From: CALDUY01 sp046350255
GTDB lineage: Bacteria > Planctomycetota > Planctomycetia > Gemmatales > Gemmataceae
Direction: 5' to 3'
Length of the DNA: 64,000 bases
Assembly: GCA_046350255.1 (NCBI GenBank)
Contig: JAXMAV010000012.1
Coordinates: 267,540 to 331,539, forward strand
Part shown: positions 53,765 through 62,283 of the stretch, piece after piece
Layout: every line of letters begins with the position of its first letter
Numbering within the stretch: the first letter of the stretch is position 1
Made by a program: the position numbers and the translations under genes
Notes under the pieces: model-generated
What the model was told of the DNA's origin: nothing
Database searches by the model: none
The model's input: only the letters and a program-made list of their open reading frames with translations

Positions 53765-54601
53765 TCAGTTCGCCGGCTGACAACGGGGACAGAAGTGACT
53801 TGCCCGGCCGCCGAGGCGCAGGCACTCCATGGGTGTCTGACAGCGGACGCATTCCTGCCCGGTTCGTCCGTAGGCCTGGAACTCGTCCTGAAATTCCCCC
53901 TGCAGGCCGCTCCCTCCCACATAGTTGCGGATGGTGGAGCCGCGCCGGTCGATGGCCCGGGCCAGCACCGCGACCATGGCCTGGCGCAGGCGCTCGGCCT
54001 CGCGCGGTTTGAGATCGCAGGCCCGGCGCGTGGGATGAATGCGGGCCACGAACAACGACTCATCGGCGTAAATGTTGCCCACCCCGGCCACCACCGTCTG
54101 ATCCAGCAACACCGACTTGATCAGGCGCGTCGTTCCGGCCAGCTGCTCGAGCCAGTGACTCTTATCAAGATCGAACGGCTCGGGGCCCAGCTGCTGCGCC
54201 TGGTGAAAAGCATCGACCTCGGATCGGTCGCGGAAAACACTCACGCTGCCGAAGCGACGGATATCGCGGTATCGCAGCTGATTCCCATTGTCGAGGTCTG
54301 CCACCAGATGCGTGTGATCTTGAAACGGTTCGGAGGCGGCCGCGACGGTGAGCTGCCCTGTCATTCCCAGGTGAACGACCAGGAAAGTCGCACGCTCTTG
54401 CTGGCCCAGCGCGATCTCAATCCATTTGCCCCGACGTTCGACTGTGTGAATGGTGCGTCCCCGAACGATGGGTACCCAGGATTCATCCCAGGGCCGACGC
54501 AGTGCCACCATCGTGGTCCGGCGAATGTCCCGAATGTGCTGCCCAGTCAGGAGGGGTCGCAAATCTCGCACGACCGTTTCGACTTCCGGTAGCTCGGGCA
54601 C
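53765..54601 (-). CDS. mutM: Formamidopyrimidine-DNA glycosylase (MutM/Fpg)
   Basis: Removes 8-oxoguanine and ring-opened purines from DNA. 278 residues. The catalytic Pro2-Glu3 is in the start MPELPEVET, and the substrate-contacting Lys near 59 is in VERRGKWIEI. GVGNIYADESLFVARIHP (helix-two-turn-helix) is followed by the C-terminal zinc finger CVRCQ-x13-FCPRC. Starts with GTG at 54601. It is the first gene of a unit with the sensor kinase and is divergent from msrA with a short spacer. Confidence 0.95.
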   Translation of the reverse strand: MPELPEVETVVRDLRPLLTGQHIRDIRRTTMVALRRPWDESWVPIVRGRTIHTVERRGKWIEIALGQQERATFLVVHLGMTGQLTVAAASEPFQDHTHLVADLDNGNQLRYRDIRRFGSVSVFRDRSEVDAFHQAQQLGPEPFDLDKSHWLEQLAGTTRLIKSVLLDQTVVAGVGNIYADESLFVARIHPTRRACDLKPREAERLRQAMVAVLARAIDRRGSTIRNYVGGSGLQGEFQDEFQAYGRTGQECVRCQTPMECLRLGGRASHFCPRCQPAN

Positions 54602-54637
54602 GCGCCGTCCCTCGGCGGGATTCTCTTGTGGACCCTC

Positions 54638-54643
54638 ATTATA
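54638..54643 (-). promoter_or_regulatory. Candidate -10 box of the mutM operon
   Basis: A perfect TATAAT on the minus strand, about 37 bases before the mutM start. No good -35 is visible at 17 bases, so the assignment is tentative. Confidence 0.35.
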
Positions 54644-54733
54644 CCCTTCGCGCCTCGCTTCACACCAGAGCGAAGCCTGATCCTACGCCCGCCTACAATA
54701 GGATGGTCATCCAGCGATTCAGGGGAACATGCC

Positions 54734-55282
54734 ATGTCCACGAACCCGGGCCACGAAATCGCCACGCTCGGTGGCGGCTGCTTCTGGTGTCTCGAGGCCG
54801 TCTTCGAGAACCTGCAGGGCGTCGTCGCGGTGGTATCCGGCTACATGGGTGGTCACACGGGCCAGCCAACTTACAAGGCCGTCTGCACGGGTACCACCGG
54901 TCATGCCGAGGTGGTACAAATCACTTTCGATCCCCAGGTGATCGGTTATCGAACCATCCTCGAGGTCTTTTTCGCTACGCACGACCCGACCACCCTCAAC
55001 CGACAGGGTGCCGATGTGGGAACGCAATATCGCTCGGCCATCTTCGTCCATTCTCCCGAACAGGACGGGATCGCCCGCAGCCTCATCGAAGAGCTAAACA
55101 CCCAGAAGCTGTGGCCCAACCCCATCGTGACCGCCGTGGAACCGGCTGTGGATTTTTTTCCGGCCGAGGACTACCACCAGGGATACTTCCGCTCGAACCT
55201 CTATCAGGGTTACTGTCAGGCGGTCATTTACCCCAAGGTCGTCAAGTTCCGCAAGCAATTTGCTCATCTGATGCGACAGTAA
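54734..55282 (+). CDS. msrA: Peptide methionine sulfoxide reductase MsrA
   Basis: Repairs oxidised methionine (S-sulfoxide) in proteins. 182 residues. The active-site cysteine is in LGGGCFWCLEAVFENL (family GCFWC), followed by VVSGYMGGHTGQPTYKAVCTGTTGHAEVVQ and the EDYHQGYF motif near the end. An AGGGGA site lies upstream of ATG 54734. It sits between mutM and gltA, and the neighbouring dsbB-like, haem-sensor and mutM genes share an oxidative theme. Confidence 0.97.
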   Translation: MSTNPGHEIATLGGGCFWCLEAVFENLQGVVAVVSGYMGGHTGQPTYKAVCTGTTGHAEVVQITFDPQVIGYRTILEVFFATHDPTTLNRQGADVGTQYRSAIFVHSPEQDGIARSLIEELNTQKLWPNPIVTAVEPAVDFFPAEDYHQGYFRSNLYQGYCQAVIYPKVVKFRKQFAHLMRQ

Positions 55283-55293
55283 CGGGATGGGAT

Positions 55294-55322
55294 TTGCTCT
55301 TCGGTGGGGCAGTTTCCATAAT
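55294..55322 (+). promoter_or_regulatory. Candidate sigma70-type promoter of gltA
   Basis: TTGCTC (55294-55299) and CATAAT (55317-55322) are separated by 17 bases, about 45 bases before the gltA start. Confidence 0.5.
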
Positions 55323-55366
55323 ACTCTGGATGGGTAGCCTGATGCCGAATCCATGAGAAGCGCGAC

Positions 55367-56509
55367 ATGAGCGATCTGCCGAAGTTAGTTCCCGGTCTGG
55401 CTGATGTGCCGGCCGCGGAGTCCTCAGTTAGTTTCATCGATGGGAAACGTGCCCGCCTGGAGTACCGCGGGATAGCAGTGGAACTACTGGCACGTGAGAG
55501 TACCTACGAGGAGGTTTCTTACCTGCTGCTCAAGGGAGAACTCCCTACGCAGCGCGAGCTGGCTCGGTACGACGCCGACCTGCGCGTCCACCGTCGGCTG
55601 AAATACAAAATCATCGACATGCTGCGGTGTCTGCCGGAAAACGGCCACCCGATGAGTGCACTCCAGGCCGCGGTCTCCGCCCTGGGCATGTTTTACCCCG
55701 GTCGGAGCATCACCGACCCGAAAACGAACTGGGAATCGGTCACTCGGCTGATCGCCAAGATTCCCACCATTGTGGCGGCCTTTCATCGGTTGCGCCACGG
55801 CGACGAGGCGCTGCCACCCCGGGACGACCTCGGCCACTCCGCGAATTTCTACTGGATGTTGATGGAGAAGGAGCCCTCGCCCGCCGTCACCCGGGTGATG
55901 GATGCTTGTCTGACGCTCCACGCCGAACATTCGATGAATGCCTCGACGTTTAGTGCCCGCGTAACTGGATCGACCCTGGCCGATCCTTACACGGTTATCA
56001 GCTCGGCGGTCGGCACACTCTCCGGACCGCTGCATGGCGGCGCCAACGAAGAAGTGCTCGACATGCTTGACGAGATCGGCTCAGCCGAGAACGCCACGCA
56101 CTGGCTTCAGGACGCGATTGCTCACAAGAAGAAGATCATGGGCATGGGCCACCGTGTCTACAAGGTCAAGGATCCTCGCGCCACCGTCCTGCAGGAACTT
56201 GCCGAAAACGTCTTCGCCGAGAACGGCCGGCCGGCCCGTTACGACATGGCACTGGCCGTCGAACGCGCCGCTGTGCCCCTGCTTGGCCCCAAGGGGATTC
56301 ACCCCAACGTCGATTTCTTCTCCGGTATCGTCTACGAGAGCCTGGGCATTCCTCGCGACCTGTTCACCCCGATCTTCGCCATTGCGCGCGTCTCGGGTTG
56401 GCTGGCTCACTGGCTCGAGCAGATCAAGAACAACCGGATTTATCGACCGGAGCAAATCTACGTCGGCAAGAACGACGTGGCCTACGTCCCGCTCGAACAG
56501 CGCCCCTGA
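55367..56509 (+). CDS. gltA: Citrate synthase
   Basis: Condenses acetyl-CoA with oxaloacetate. 380 residues, the shorter (non-E. coli) type. Catalytic histidines lie in LTLHAEHSMNAST near 190 and in SGPLHGGANEEVLDML near 230, then MGMGHRVYKVKDPRA near 265. The final PNVDFFSGIVYESLGIP and GWLAHWLEQ segments carry the catalytic Asp and substrate Arg. Downstream at 47 bases is serS. The class I fumarase at 20 kb completes part of the TCA set. Confidence 0.95.
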   Translation: MSDLPKLVPGLADVPAAESSVSFIDGKRARLEYRGIAVELLARESTYEEVSYLLLKGELPTQRELARYDADLRVHRRLKYKIIDMLRCLPENGHPMSALQAAVSALGMFYPGRSITDPKTNWESVTRLIAKIPTIVAAFHRLRHGDEALPPRDDLGHSANFYWMLMEKEPSPAVTRVMDACLTLHAEHSMNASTFSARVTGSTLADPYTVISSAVGTLSGPLHGGANEEVLDMLDEIGSAENATHWLQDAIAHKKKIMGMGHRVYKVKDPRATVLQELAENVFAENGRPARYDMALAVERAAVPLLGPKGIHPNVDFFSGIVYESLGIPRDLFTPIFAIARVSGWLAHWLEQIKNNRIYRPEQIYVGKNDVAYVPLEQRP

Positions 56510-56555
56510 GTGCCAACCGAATCCTCCCCGCCTCTACCCCGCCGACGGATACGCC

Positions 56556-57842
56556 ATGCTTGACGTTGCCTTCATTCGCGCCAATCTGGAAGCCGTTCAG
56601 CAGAACTGCGCCAACCGCCTCGTCCAGGCCGACGTGACTCGCGTGGTCGCCCTGGACGACGAACGCAAAAAACTGATTACGGAAACCCAGGCCATTCAGC
56701 AGCACGCCAACGAGGTGGCAAAGAAAACCGGCCCCGAGAAGGACCCAGCCCGGAAGCAGCAACTGATCGCCGAGGGCAAAGCCCTTCGCGAAAAGAAGAC
56801 CGAGCTGGAAGCGCGCGTCAAGCAGGTAGAGGCGGACCTCGAGGCGGCCGTCCTGCTCCTGCCCAACATGACGCATCCCGACGCCCCCGTCGGCTCCACC
56901 AGCGACCACAACAAGGTAGTCAAAACCTTCGGGGAACCTCGAAAGTTTGACTTCCCCCCGAAGGATCACGTGGCCCTGGTTGAGTCGCTCGATCTCGCCG
57001 ATTTCGAGGCCGGCGCCTCGGTGGCGGGGCAGAAGTTCTACTTCCTCAAGAACGAGGCGGTCCTGCTCGAACTGGCCCTCATCCAGTATGCGATGCAAAC
57101 CGTCATCGCGAAAGGATACACGCCGATCATCACACCCGACCTCGCCCGGGTCGAGGTGCTGGAAGGGATCGGCTTCATGCCGCGCGATCCGAATCCGGAG
57201 ACGCGTCAGGTCTATACCATCGCTGACTCCGACCTCTGCCTGGTGGGCACCGCCGAGATCACTCTTGGTGGCATGCACCGCAACCAGACGCTCGATGGCA
57301 GCAAGTTCCCTCTCCGTTACGTCGGGCTGTCGCACTGTTTCCGCACCGAGGCCGGCGCGCCGGGAAGGGACACCCGGGGCCTCTACCGCGTGCATCAGTT
57401 CACCAAGGTCGAGATGTTCGCCTACTGCCTCCCCGAGCAAAGCGAGCAGATGCACCAGGAGATCCTGGCCATCGAGGAACAGATCTTCCAGGGGCTGGGG
57501 CTGGCTTTCCACGTCATCGACACCTGTACTGGCGACCTGGGCGGGCCCGCCTACCGCAAGTACGACCTCGAAGCCTGGATGCCCGGACGTGGCACCCAGG
57601 GTGAGTTCGGCGAGGTGACCAGTACCTCCAATTGCACCGACTTCCAGGCACGTCGCCTGGGGGTGCGCTACAAGCTCCCCGGGCAGAAGGGGACGAATTT
57701 CGCCCACACCCTCAATGGCACAGCCGTGGCCTGCACCCGCGCCCTGGTCGCCCTGCTCGAGAATTACCAGAATGCGGATGGGTCGGTGACCGTGCCCGAG
57801 GTGCTACGCCCGTGGGTGGGCAAGGACCGTATCGCCCGGTAG
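56556..57842 (+). CDS. serS: Serine-tRNA ligase
   Basis: Charges tRNA-Ser. 428 residues. An N-terminal coiled coil (about 28-100, Lys/Glu/Gln-rich) contacts the tRNA variable arm. Class II motifs: GYTPIITPDLARVEVLEGIGFMP, CFRTEAGAPGRDTRGLYRVHQFTKVEMF (motif 2), and the motif 3 Arg in NGTAVACTRALVALLENYQN. The ATG at 56556 is preferred to a long overlapping frame. The 3' end overlaps the opposing glycosyltransferase gene by 39 bases. Confidence 0.97.
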   Translation: MLDVAFIRANLEAVQQNCANRLVQADVTRVVALDDERKKLITETQAIQQHANEVAKKTGPEKDPARKQQLIAEGKALREKKTELEARVKQVEADLEAAVLLLPNMTHPDAPVGSTSDHNKVVKTFGEPRKFDFPPKDHVALVESLDLADFEAGASVAGQKFYFLKNEAVLLELALIQYAMQTVIAKGYTPIITPDLARVEVLEGIGFMPRDPNPETRQVYTIADSDLCLVGTAEITLGGMHRNQTLDGSKFPLRYVGLSHCFRTEAGAPGRDTRGLYRVHQFTKVEMFAYCLPEQSEQMHQEILAIEEQIFQGLGLAFHVIDTCTGDLGGPAYRKYDLEAWMPGRGTQGEFGEVTSTSNCTDFQARRLGVRYKLPGQKGTNFAHTLNGTAVACTRALVALLENYQNADGSVTVPEVLRPWVGKDRIAR

Positions 57843-59627
57843 AACCACCTCGGTGGCGGACTTTCGCCCCAGGGCCTGATCGAAGGCGCGCTTCAGCCCG
57901 GCATTCCAGTTGTCGAGGTTGTAGCGCGTTTCGACGTCACTCCGCGCGGCCCGTCCCAGCCGTGCCCGCAGCTGGCGATCTTCCACCAACCGAGATACTG
58001 CCTCGATGATTCCCTCGACCACCTGCGGGTCCGAGGTGAACATCGGCTCGTAATCCTCGCGCAACAGGCCTGCTTCGTGGTCCGCCCACGATACCTTGCC
58101 ATAGCGACCGCGCACCATCAGACCGTTGCGCTCGTGTTCGACATACTCGTCAAAGCCCCAGCCATCCGAGGCTACCACCGCCAGACCGTAGGACATGGCC
58201 TGCAACAGCGACACGATGTGAACCCGGGCCGCCGGCAGCAAGTAAATGTGACTCTGTGCGTGCAGGTCGGCCATGGTCTCCGCCTTGCTGAAGCGATTGA
58301 TCACCCGGACCCAGCCCGACTCGAGGATGCGATGATAGTGTTCGTCCAACGGAGGAATCCGCGAGCGGATGGTCAACCGCAGCTGGGGATAGCGAATCCG
58401 CAGCGTGTCGAACGCCTCCAGAATGTCCAGGCCGCCGCGCAGGTAGAAGTTCGACGGAAGTTGGTGCCACGAGTTGATGAACAGCAGGTGGATTTCCTCG
58501 GAATCCCGGCGGCTACCCTCATGCTTCTGCCAGCGTGCCGGTAGCTGCACTCCCAGGGGTGTATAGAACACCTTTTGCCGGATGGTCTCACTGCCGAACA
58601 GTTTTGGCACCAGCTGCGCCGTGGAGCGCATGTGGGTGACGATTCCCTTGCAGTGATCCGACTCGAGCAAGGTCTTCACCACCGGGAAGAACGGCGACTC
58701 GTGGATGCGCAGGTCACTGGTGCGACCATTGTGGACCATGGGGAAAAACAGCGTCGTCGGATCCTCGATCTCCACCATCCAGGGGTTCTGCCCGAAGGTG
58801 AACGGGAAGCTGGTCAGGAAGGTCAGATCGCGCGTGCGAGCCTGGAGCAGCTGCGACTGATAATGGCGACTCTGCAGGAAACGCAGTGTCGGCCCCAATC
58901 TCGCGCCACCGCGGCGCAGGCGCAGATACAACCTTACCAGGGCAGCCAGGACGCGGGCTCGATTGCGCAGGCCGACCCGCGGTCCACCCACGAACATGGT
59001 CGCCAGGGAGCGCAGCGTGAGGAAGCCCTTGCCAACTGCCAGCGCGGCTGCTGTGGCGCGGTTTTTCAAGCCTTTCCAGAAGCGCGAGAGCTTTTTGGGC
59101 CGCGGGGCGGTCCAGGTGAAGTGATAGCCTTCCGGAGGTCGGGCCGTGTGCGTGAACTGAGGATGTCGCCCGCAGTTACCGGAATGCTCGAAGATGGGAA
59201 GCCAGCCCGCGAACTCCACGGGTGTGGCCTCGTTTTGCTCGTCCAGGTGAGCGCGCAGATCGTCGAGGCTGGTGCCAACCACAACGCCGCCGCGCTGGCG
59301 TTCCTGCGGCAAATCGAGATCGACGGGCCAGGCCACTGCCTTCACAGCACACATCAGGCCGCGATGGCGGACGAGGTGATAATCGCGATAGGTTTCGAGG
59401 ATTGTTGGCTGAATCGCCTCTGGATCGAGAGCGTCAATGACCTGCTGGATTTCTTCTAGTGAAGCCGCCGACAACACGCCTGGATGCGAGAACAGGCTGC
59501 CGGTGTCGAGCATCTCTTCACAGTCGAGGCCGGGTGGTGTTGCCAGGACTCGACCATGCGTGCGAACCAGGGAAAAACCGCGATACTCGCGAGGAAAAGG
59601 CACACGGGATCGCAAACCGAGGTTCAT
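57804..59627 (-). CDS. GT-B glycosyltransferase (family 4/1-like)
   Basis: A 607-residue protein. The first 230 residues are a lineage-type N-terminal domain with no catalytic motif that I recognise. The second half looks like a Rossmann GT-B donor domain: PLGVQLPARWQ near 370, a following SWHQLPSNFYLRGGLDILEAF, VRVINRFSKAETMADLHAQSHIYLLPA near 460, then SLLQAMSYGLAVVASDGWGFDEYVEHERNGLMV, the classical donor-binding segment with the conserved Glu. It presumably adds a sugar to a surface glycan. It follows the other glycosyltransferase on the same strand. Confidence 0.82.
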   Translation of the reverse strand: MNLGLRSRVPFPREYRGFSLVRTHGRVLATPPGLDCEEMLDTGSLFSHPGVLSAASLEEIQQVIDALDPEAIQPTILETYRDYHLVRHRGLMCAVKAVAWPVDLDLPQERQRGGVVVGTSLDDLRAHLDEQNEATPVEFAGWLPIFEHSGNCGRHPQFTHTARPPEGYHFTWTAPRPKKLSRFWKGLKNRATAAALAVGKGFLTLRSLATMFVGGPRVGLRNRARVLAALVRLYLRLRRGGARLGPTLRFLQSRHYQSQLLQARTRDLTFLTSFPFTFGQNPWMVEIEDPTTLFFPMVHNGRTSDLRIHESPFFPVVKTLLESDHCKGIVTHMRSTAQLVPKLFGSETIRQKVFYTPLGVQLPARWQKHEGSRRDSEEIHLLFINSWHQLPSNFYLRGGLDILEAFDTLRIRYPQLRLTIRSRIPPLDEHYHRILESGWVRVINRFSKAETMADLHAQSHIYLLPAARVHIVSLLQAMSYGLAVVASDGWGFDEYVEHERNGLMVRGRYGKVSWADHEAGLLREDYEPMFTSDPQVVEGIIEAVSRLVEDRQLRARLGRAARSDVETRYNLDNWNAGLKRAFDQALGRKSATEVVLPGDTVLAHPRA

Positions 59628-59677
59628 CGTGGGTCACTCCATCCATGGTGGTTGCAGTCGGACGTCCCTGTCCGGGT

Positions 59678-60553
59678 TCAGGCGAGCAACGTACGCACTC
59701 GTTGCATCAGCCGTCGAGCCACGCGCACAGGCAAATGATGGAGGGGCTGCTGGCGAAATTTGCGCCACAGGCGCCGTGGCCCCCAGCCGATGGGCTGATA
59801 GTCGCTGCCATGCTGAAGGTTGAGATACAGGTTGCGCGCCTGCCGACGCACCAGCTCGAACCAGTATCTGTTGAGTGGCCCCTTCTCGGCGGTCAGCTCC
59901 ATGTTGTTATAGGTGGGGGTGTCACCCAGCCCGTAGCCGCCGCCCCGCCCGTAGAACGGCGCGTTGGTCTTCCAGAGGACCACGCCGTAGAGGTCGTACA
60001 GCACCACCGAGAGCCCCATCAACCAGCTATCGACGTTAGCCTGCCAGCCGAAGTTCTGACACACCTCGATGAGACGAGCCGAGACCACCGGGCTCCAGGG
60101 ACCATAATCCACCACCCAGCGACGAATGGCGTCGTCCTGCTCGTATACCCCGGCGAACGACTCAATGTGAGGCCGACGCTGGCCCAGGATGCAGAACTCG
60201 TCGCGAATACTCAGGATCTCAGACACCCAGCCGCGACGAATGAAGAAGAAGTCGTCGGCTGTCAGCATGATCCAGCGTGAACGCAGATCGCGATTGGCGA
60301 ACATGTACTCCTGCGCGTGATGCAGATGATGTCGCCCCTCGCCGCGCGACCAGACGAACGTCCGCACCGGAAACGGGTACTGACTCAGAACATGGTCGCT
60401 GGGACGCTGATAGTCGTCGTCATCGAACTTGATTAGGAACTCGATCTGATCGAGTTCGTGCGGTTGAAGGGTGGCCACCGTGGAATCGAGCAGGCGCAGG
60501 AGGTTCGAATCGGCATTACCCCGGGCCCGGGAGCAAAAAATAACGCTGAGCAT
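59678..60553 (-). CDS. GT-A-like glycosyltransferase (family 2-type)
   Basis: A 291-residue protein. It begins MLSVIFCSRARGNADSNL, a glycosyltransferase 2-like first strand, then IEFLIKFDDDDYQRP (donor-binding Asp cluster) and the ADDFFFIRRGW region, where a second Asp pair fits the DxD metal site. GPWSPVVSARLIEVCQNFGWQANVDSWLMG follows, and the C-terminus is basic. The start ATG 60553 has GGAGGA seven bases upstream, while an open extension to 60601 has no support. It is 50 bases ahead of the GT-B gene, so the two form a polysaccharide-type pair. Confidence 0.75.
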   Translation of the reverse strand: MLSVIFCSRARGNADSNLLRLLDSTVATLQPHELDQIEFLIKFDDDDYQRPSDHVLSQYPFPVRTFVWSRGEGRHHLHHAQEYMFANRDLRSRWIMLTADDFFFIRRGWVSEILSIRDEFCILGQRRPHIESFAGVYEQDDAIRRWVVDYGPWSPVVSARLIEVCQNFGWQANVDSWLMGLSVVLYDLYGVVLWKTNAPFYGRGGGYGLGDTPTYNNMELTAEKGPLNRYWFELVRRQARNLYLNLQHGSDYQPIGWGPRRLWRKFRQQPLHHLPVRVARRLMQRVRTLLA

Positions 60554-60690
60554 CGCGCGGTCCTCCTGACCGGGACGATCCAGGTCGATCGTTTCTGCCA
60601 CCAGGGTGGGGCACGCATAGACTAAGTTGAGCAGGCGAATCGAGTCAAGCCCACTTACCCCGGTTCCCAGGTCTCTTACGAGGCATCTCC

Positions 60691-61524
60691 ATGCCCCCGC
60701 TTTCCCGAGCCGAGTGTCTTGCCCGTCTTCGCGCCGAGGTAGCCGCCGGTAGACCGATCGTCGGCGGCGGGGCCGGAACCGGCCTGTCAGCCAAGTGCGC
60801 CGAGGCGGGTGGCCTGGATCTTATCATCATCTATAATTCCGGGCGCTTTCGCATGGCTGGGCGCGGCAGCCTGGCAGGCATGATGCCGTACGGCGACGCC
60901 AATCAGATCGTTGTGGATATGGCCCGCGAGGTGCTACCTATCGTCCGCTCCACTCCGGTCCTGGCTGGCGTGTGCGGCACCGATCCGTTCCGCGACATGG
61001 AGCGCTTCTTGGTTGAACTGAAGCAGCTCGGCTTTAGCGGCGTGCAGAACTTCCCCACTGTTGGCCTGATCGATGGCACCTTCCGCCAGGGTCTCGAAGA
61101 GACCGGCATGGGTTACGATCGCGAGGTGGAGATGATCCGCCTGGCGCGAAAGCTCGACCTGCTCACTTCGCCTTACGTGTTCACCGAGGCCGAGGCGCGA
61201 GCCATGGCCGAGGCGGGAGCCGACCTGCTAATCCCGCACATGGGGCTGACCACCAAGGGAACCATCGGAGCCAGAACGGCAATGACGCTCGAGGAGGCTG
61301 CCCAGCGCGTCCAGCGCCTGTGCGATGCCGCCCGGGAAGTAAATCCCGGCATCTTGGTGCTGTGTCATGGTGGCCCCATCGCCGAACCGGACGATGCCGC
61401 CTTTGTGCTGCGCAACACCACGGGCGTGGTGGGATTCTACGGCGCGTCGAGCATCGAGCGCTTACCCACCGAACAGGCCATCACCGGCTGTGCGCGGCAG
61501 TTCAAGTCGCTCTGCTGGAGCTAA
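60691..61524 (+). CDS. PEP-hydrolase family TIM-barrel protein
   Basis: A 277-residue protein resembling the phosphoenolpyruvate hydrolase / TIM-barrel signal transduction family. It has RPIVGGGAGTGLSAKCAEAGGLDLIIIYNSGRFRMAGRGSLAG split into blocks, MPYGDANQIV, VLAGVCGTDPF, NFPTVGLIDG and the late CHGGPIAEPDDA. Function is uncertain. In other genomes this family co-occurs or is fused with UPF0261/Tm-1-like proteins, one of which lies 18 kb away at 41657. A GAGG site precedes ATG 60691. It is divergent from the glycosyltransferase. Confidence 0.87.
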   Translation: MPPLSRAECLARLRAEVAAGRPIVGGGAGTGLSAKCAEAGGLDLIIIYNSGRFRMAGRGSLAGMMPYGDANQIVVDMAREVLPIVRSTPVLAGVCGTDPFRDMERFLVELKQLGFSGVQNFPTVGLIDGTFRQGLEETGMGYDREVEMIRLARKLDLLTSPYVFTEAEARAMAEAGADLLIPHMGLTTKGTIGARTAMTLEEAAQRVQRLCDAAREVNPGILVLCHGGPIAEPDDAAFVLRNTTGVVGFYGASSIERLPTEQAITGCARQFKSLCWS

Positions 61525-61531
61525 ACCCGAC

Positions 61532-62266
61532 TCAACGCTTGGCGCTAAGTTCCTGCAGGCGCTTGCGTGCCTCATCGATGTGCCGGCTGTTGGTTTCGTG
61601 CGTGATGATTTCCTTGTAGATCTCCGCAGCGCGTCCACGGTTGTTCAGCTGCCGCTCGTAGAGCCGGGCCGCACGAATGCGGGCATCGTACTGCGTGCTC
61701 TTGTTCCACTGGAAGCAGCGTTCGTAGTATCCCGCCGCCCGGTGATACTGTTTGAACGCCTTGCTCTCGTAAATGTCGCCCAGCTGGAAGGCCGAGTCAC
61801 TGATCTTGTTGCTCTGCGGATACTCGGTCAGGAGCTTCTGCAGAAGCAGTTCGGCCCGGCGCTGGTTGTCGATGTAGTCGTTGCCCCAACCCTTGTCCTT
61901 GTACTCCATCGCGGTCCGATACAGCTTGTTCGCCTCCGGAATGTTCTCTTGCGATTTGAGTGTCGGCGGAGGGATATCCAGCTCCAGGCGATACACCTGC
62001 TTGACGATGCGATGGAACTGAATTAGCTCGTCCTCGGCCCAGCGAGCACGTTCGACGTCGCCGGTCTGAATGTAATGCTTGCGGAGCGCCTCCAGCGTCA
62101 CCTGGTATTCCTTGCGAGCGGCCAGCAACCGCTCGACAATGGGAATGTCGGTGACCTTTGCCGGTGGTCCACCTTTCTTCTCCTTTTCAGGAGGAGACGG
62201 AGACTGGGCATGGACGACCATCCCCATCATCAGAATCAAAACCCAGCCGTAGCGGTTGCTGCCCAT
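61532..62266 (-). CDS. Secreted TPR-like protein
   Basis: A 244-residue protein with a signal peptide (LILMMGMVVHAQSP). The mature part is helical with TPR-like units: AEDELIQFHRIVKQVYRLEL, then EANKLYRTAMEYKDKG, AELLLQKLLTEYPQSNKISDSAFQLGDIYESKAF and AARLYERQLNNRGRAAEIYKEII. A Lys/Pro-rich linker (EKEKKGGPPAK) follows the signal. A GGAGGTCC site precedes ATG 62266. It resembles BamD/YbgF-type envelope scaffolds, without a lipoprotein box. It is 17 bases downstream of the PIN/TRAM gene, so they are co-transcribed. Confidence 0.78.
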   Translation of the reverse strand: MGSNRYGWVLILMMGMVVHAQSPSPPEKEKKGGPPAKVTDIPIVERLLAARKEYQVTLEALRKHYIQTGDVERARWAEDELIQFHRIVKQVYRLELDIPPPTLKSQENIPEANKLYRTAMEYKDKGWGNDYIDNQRRAELLLQKLLTEYPQSNKISDSAFQLGDIYESKAFKQYHRAAGYYERCFQWNKSTQYDARIRAARLYERQLNNRGRAAEIYKEIITHETNSRHIDEARKRLQELSAKR

Positions 62267-62283
62267 CCCTGGACCTCCCGCAC

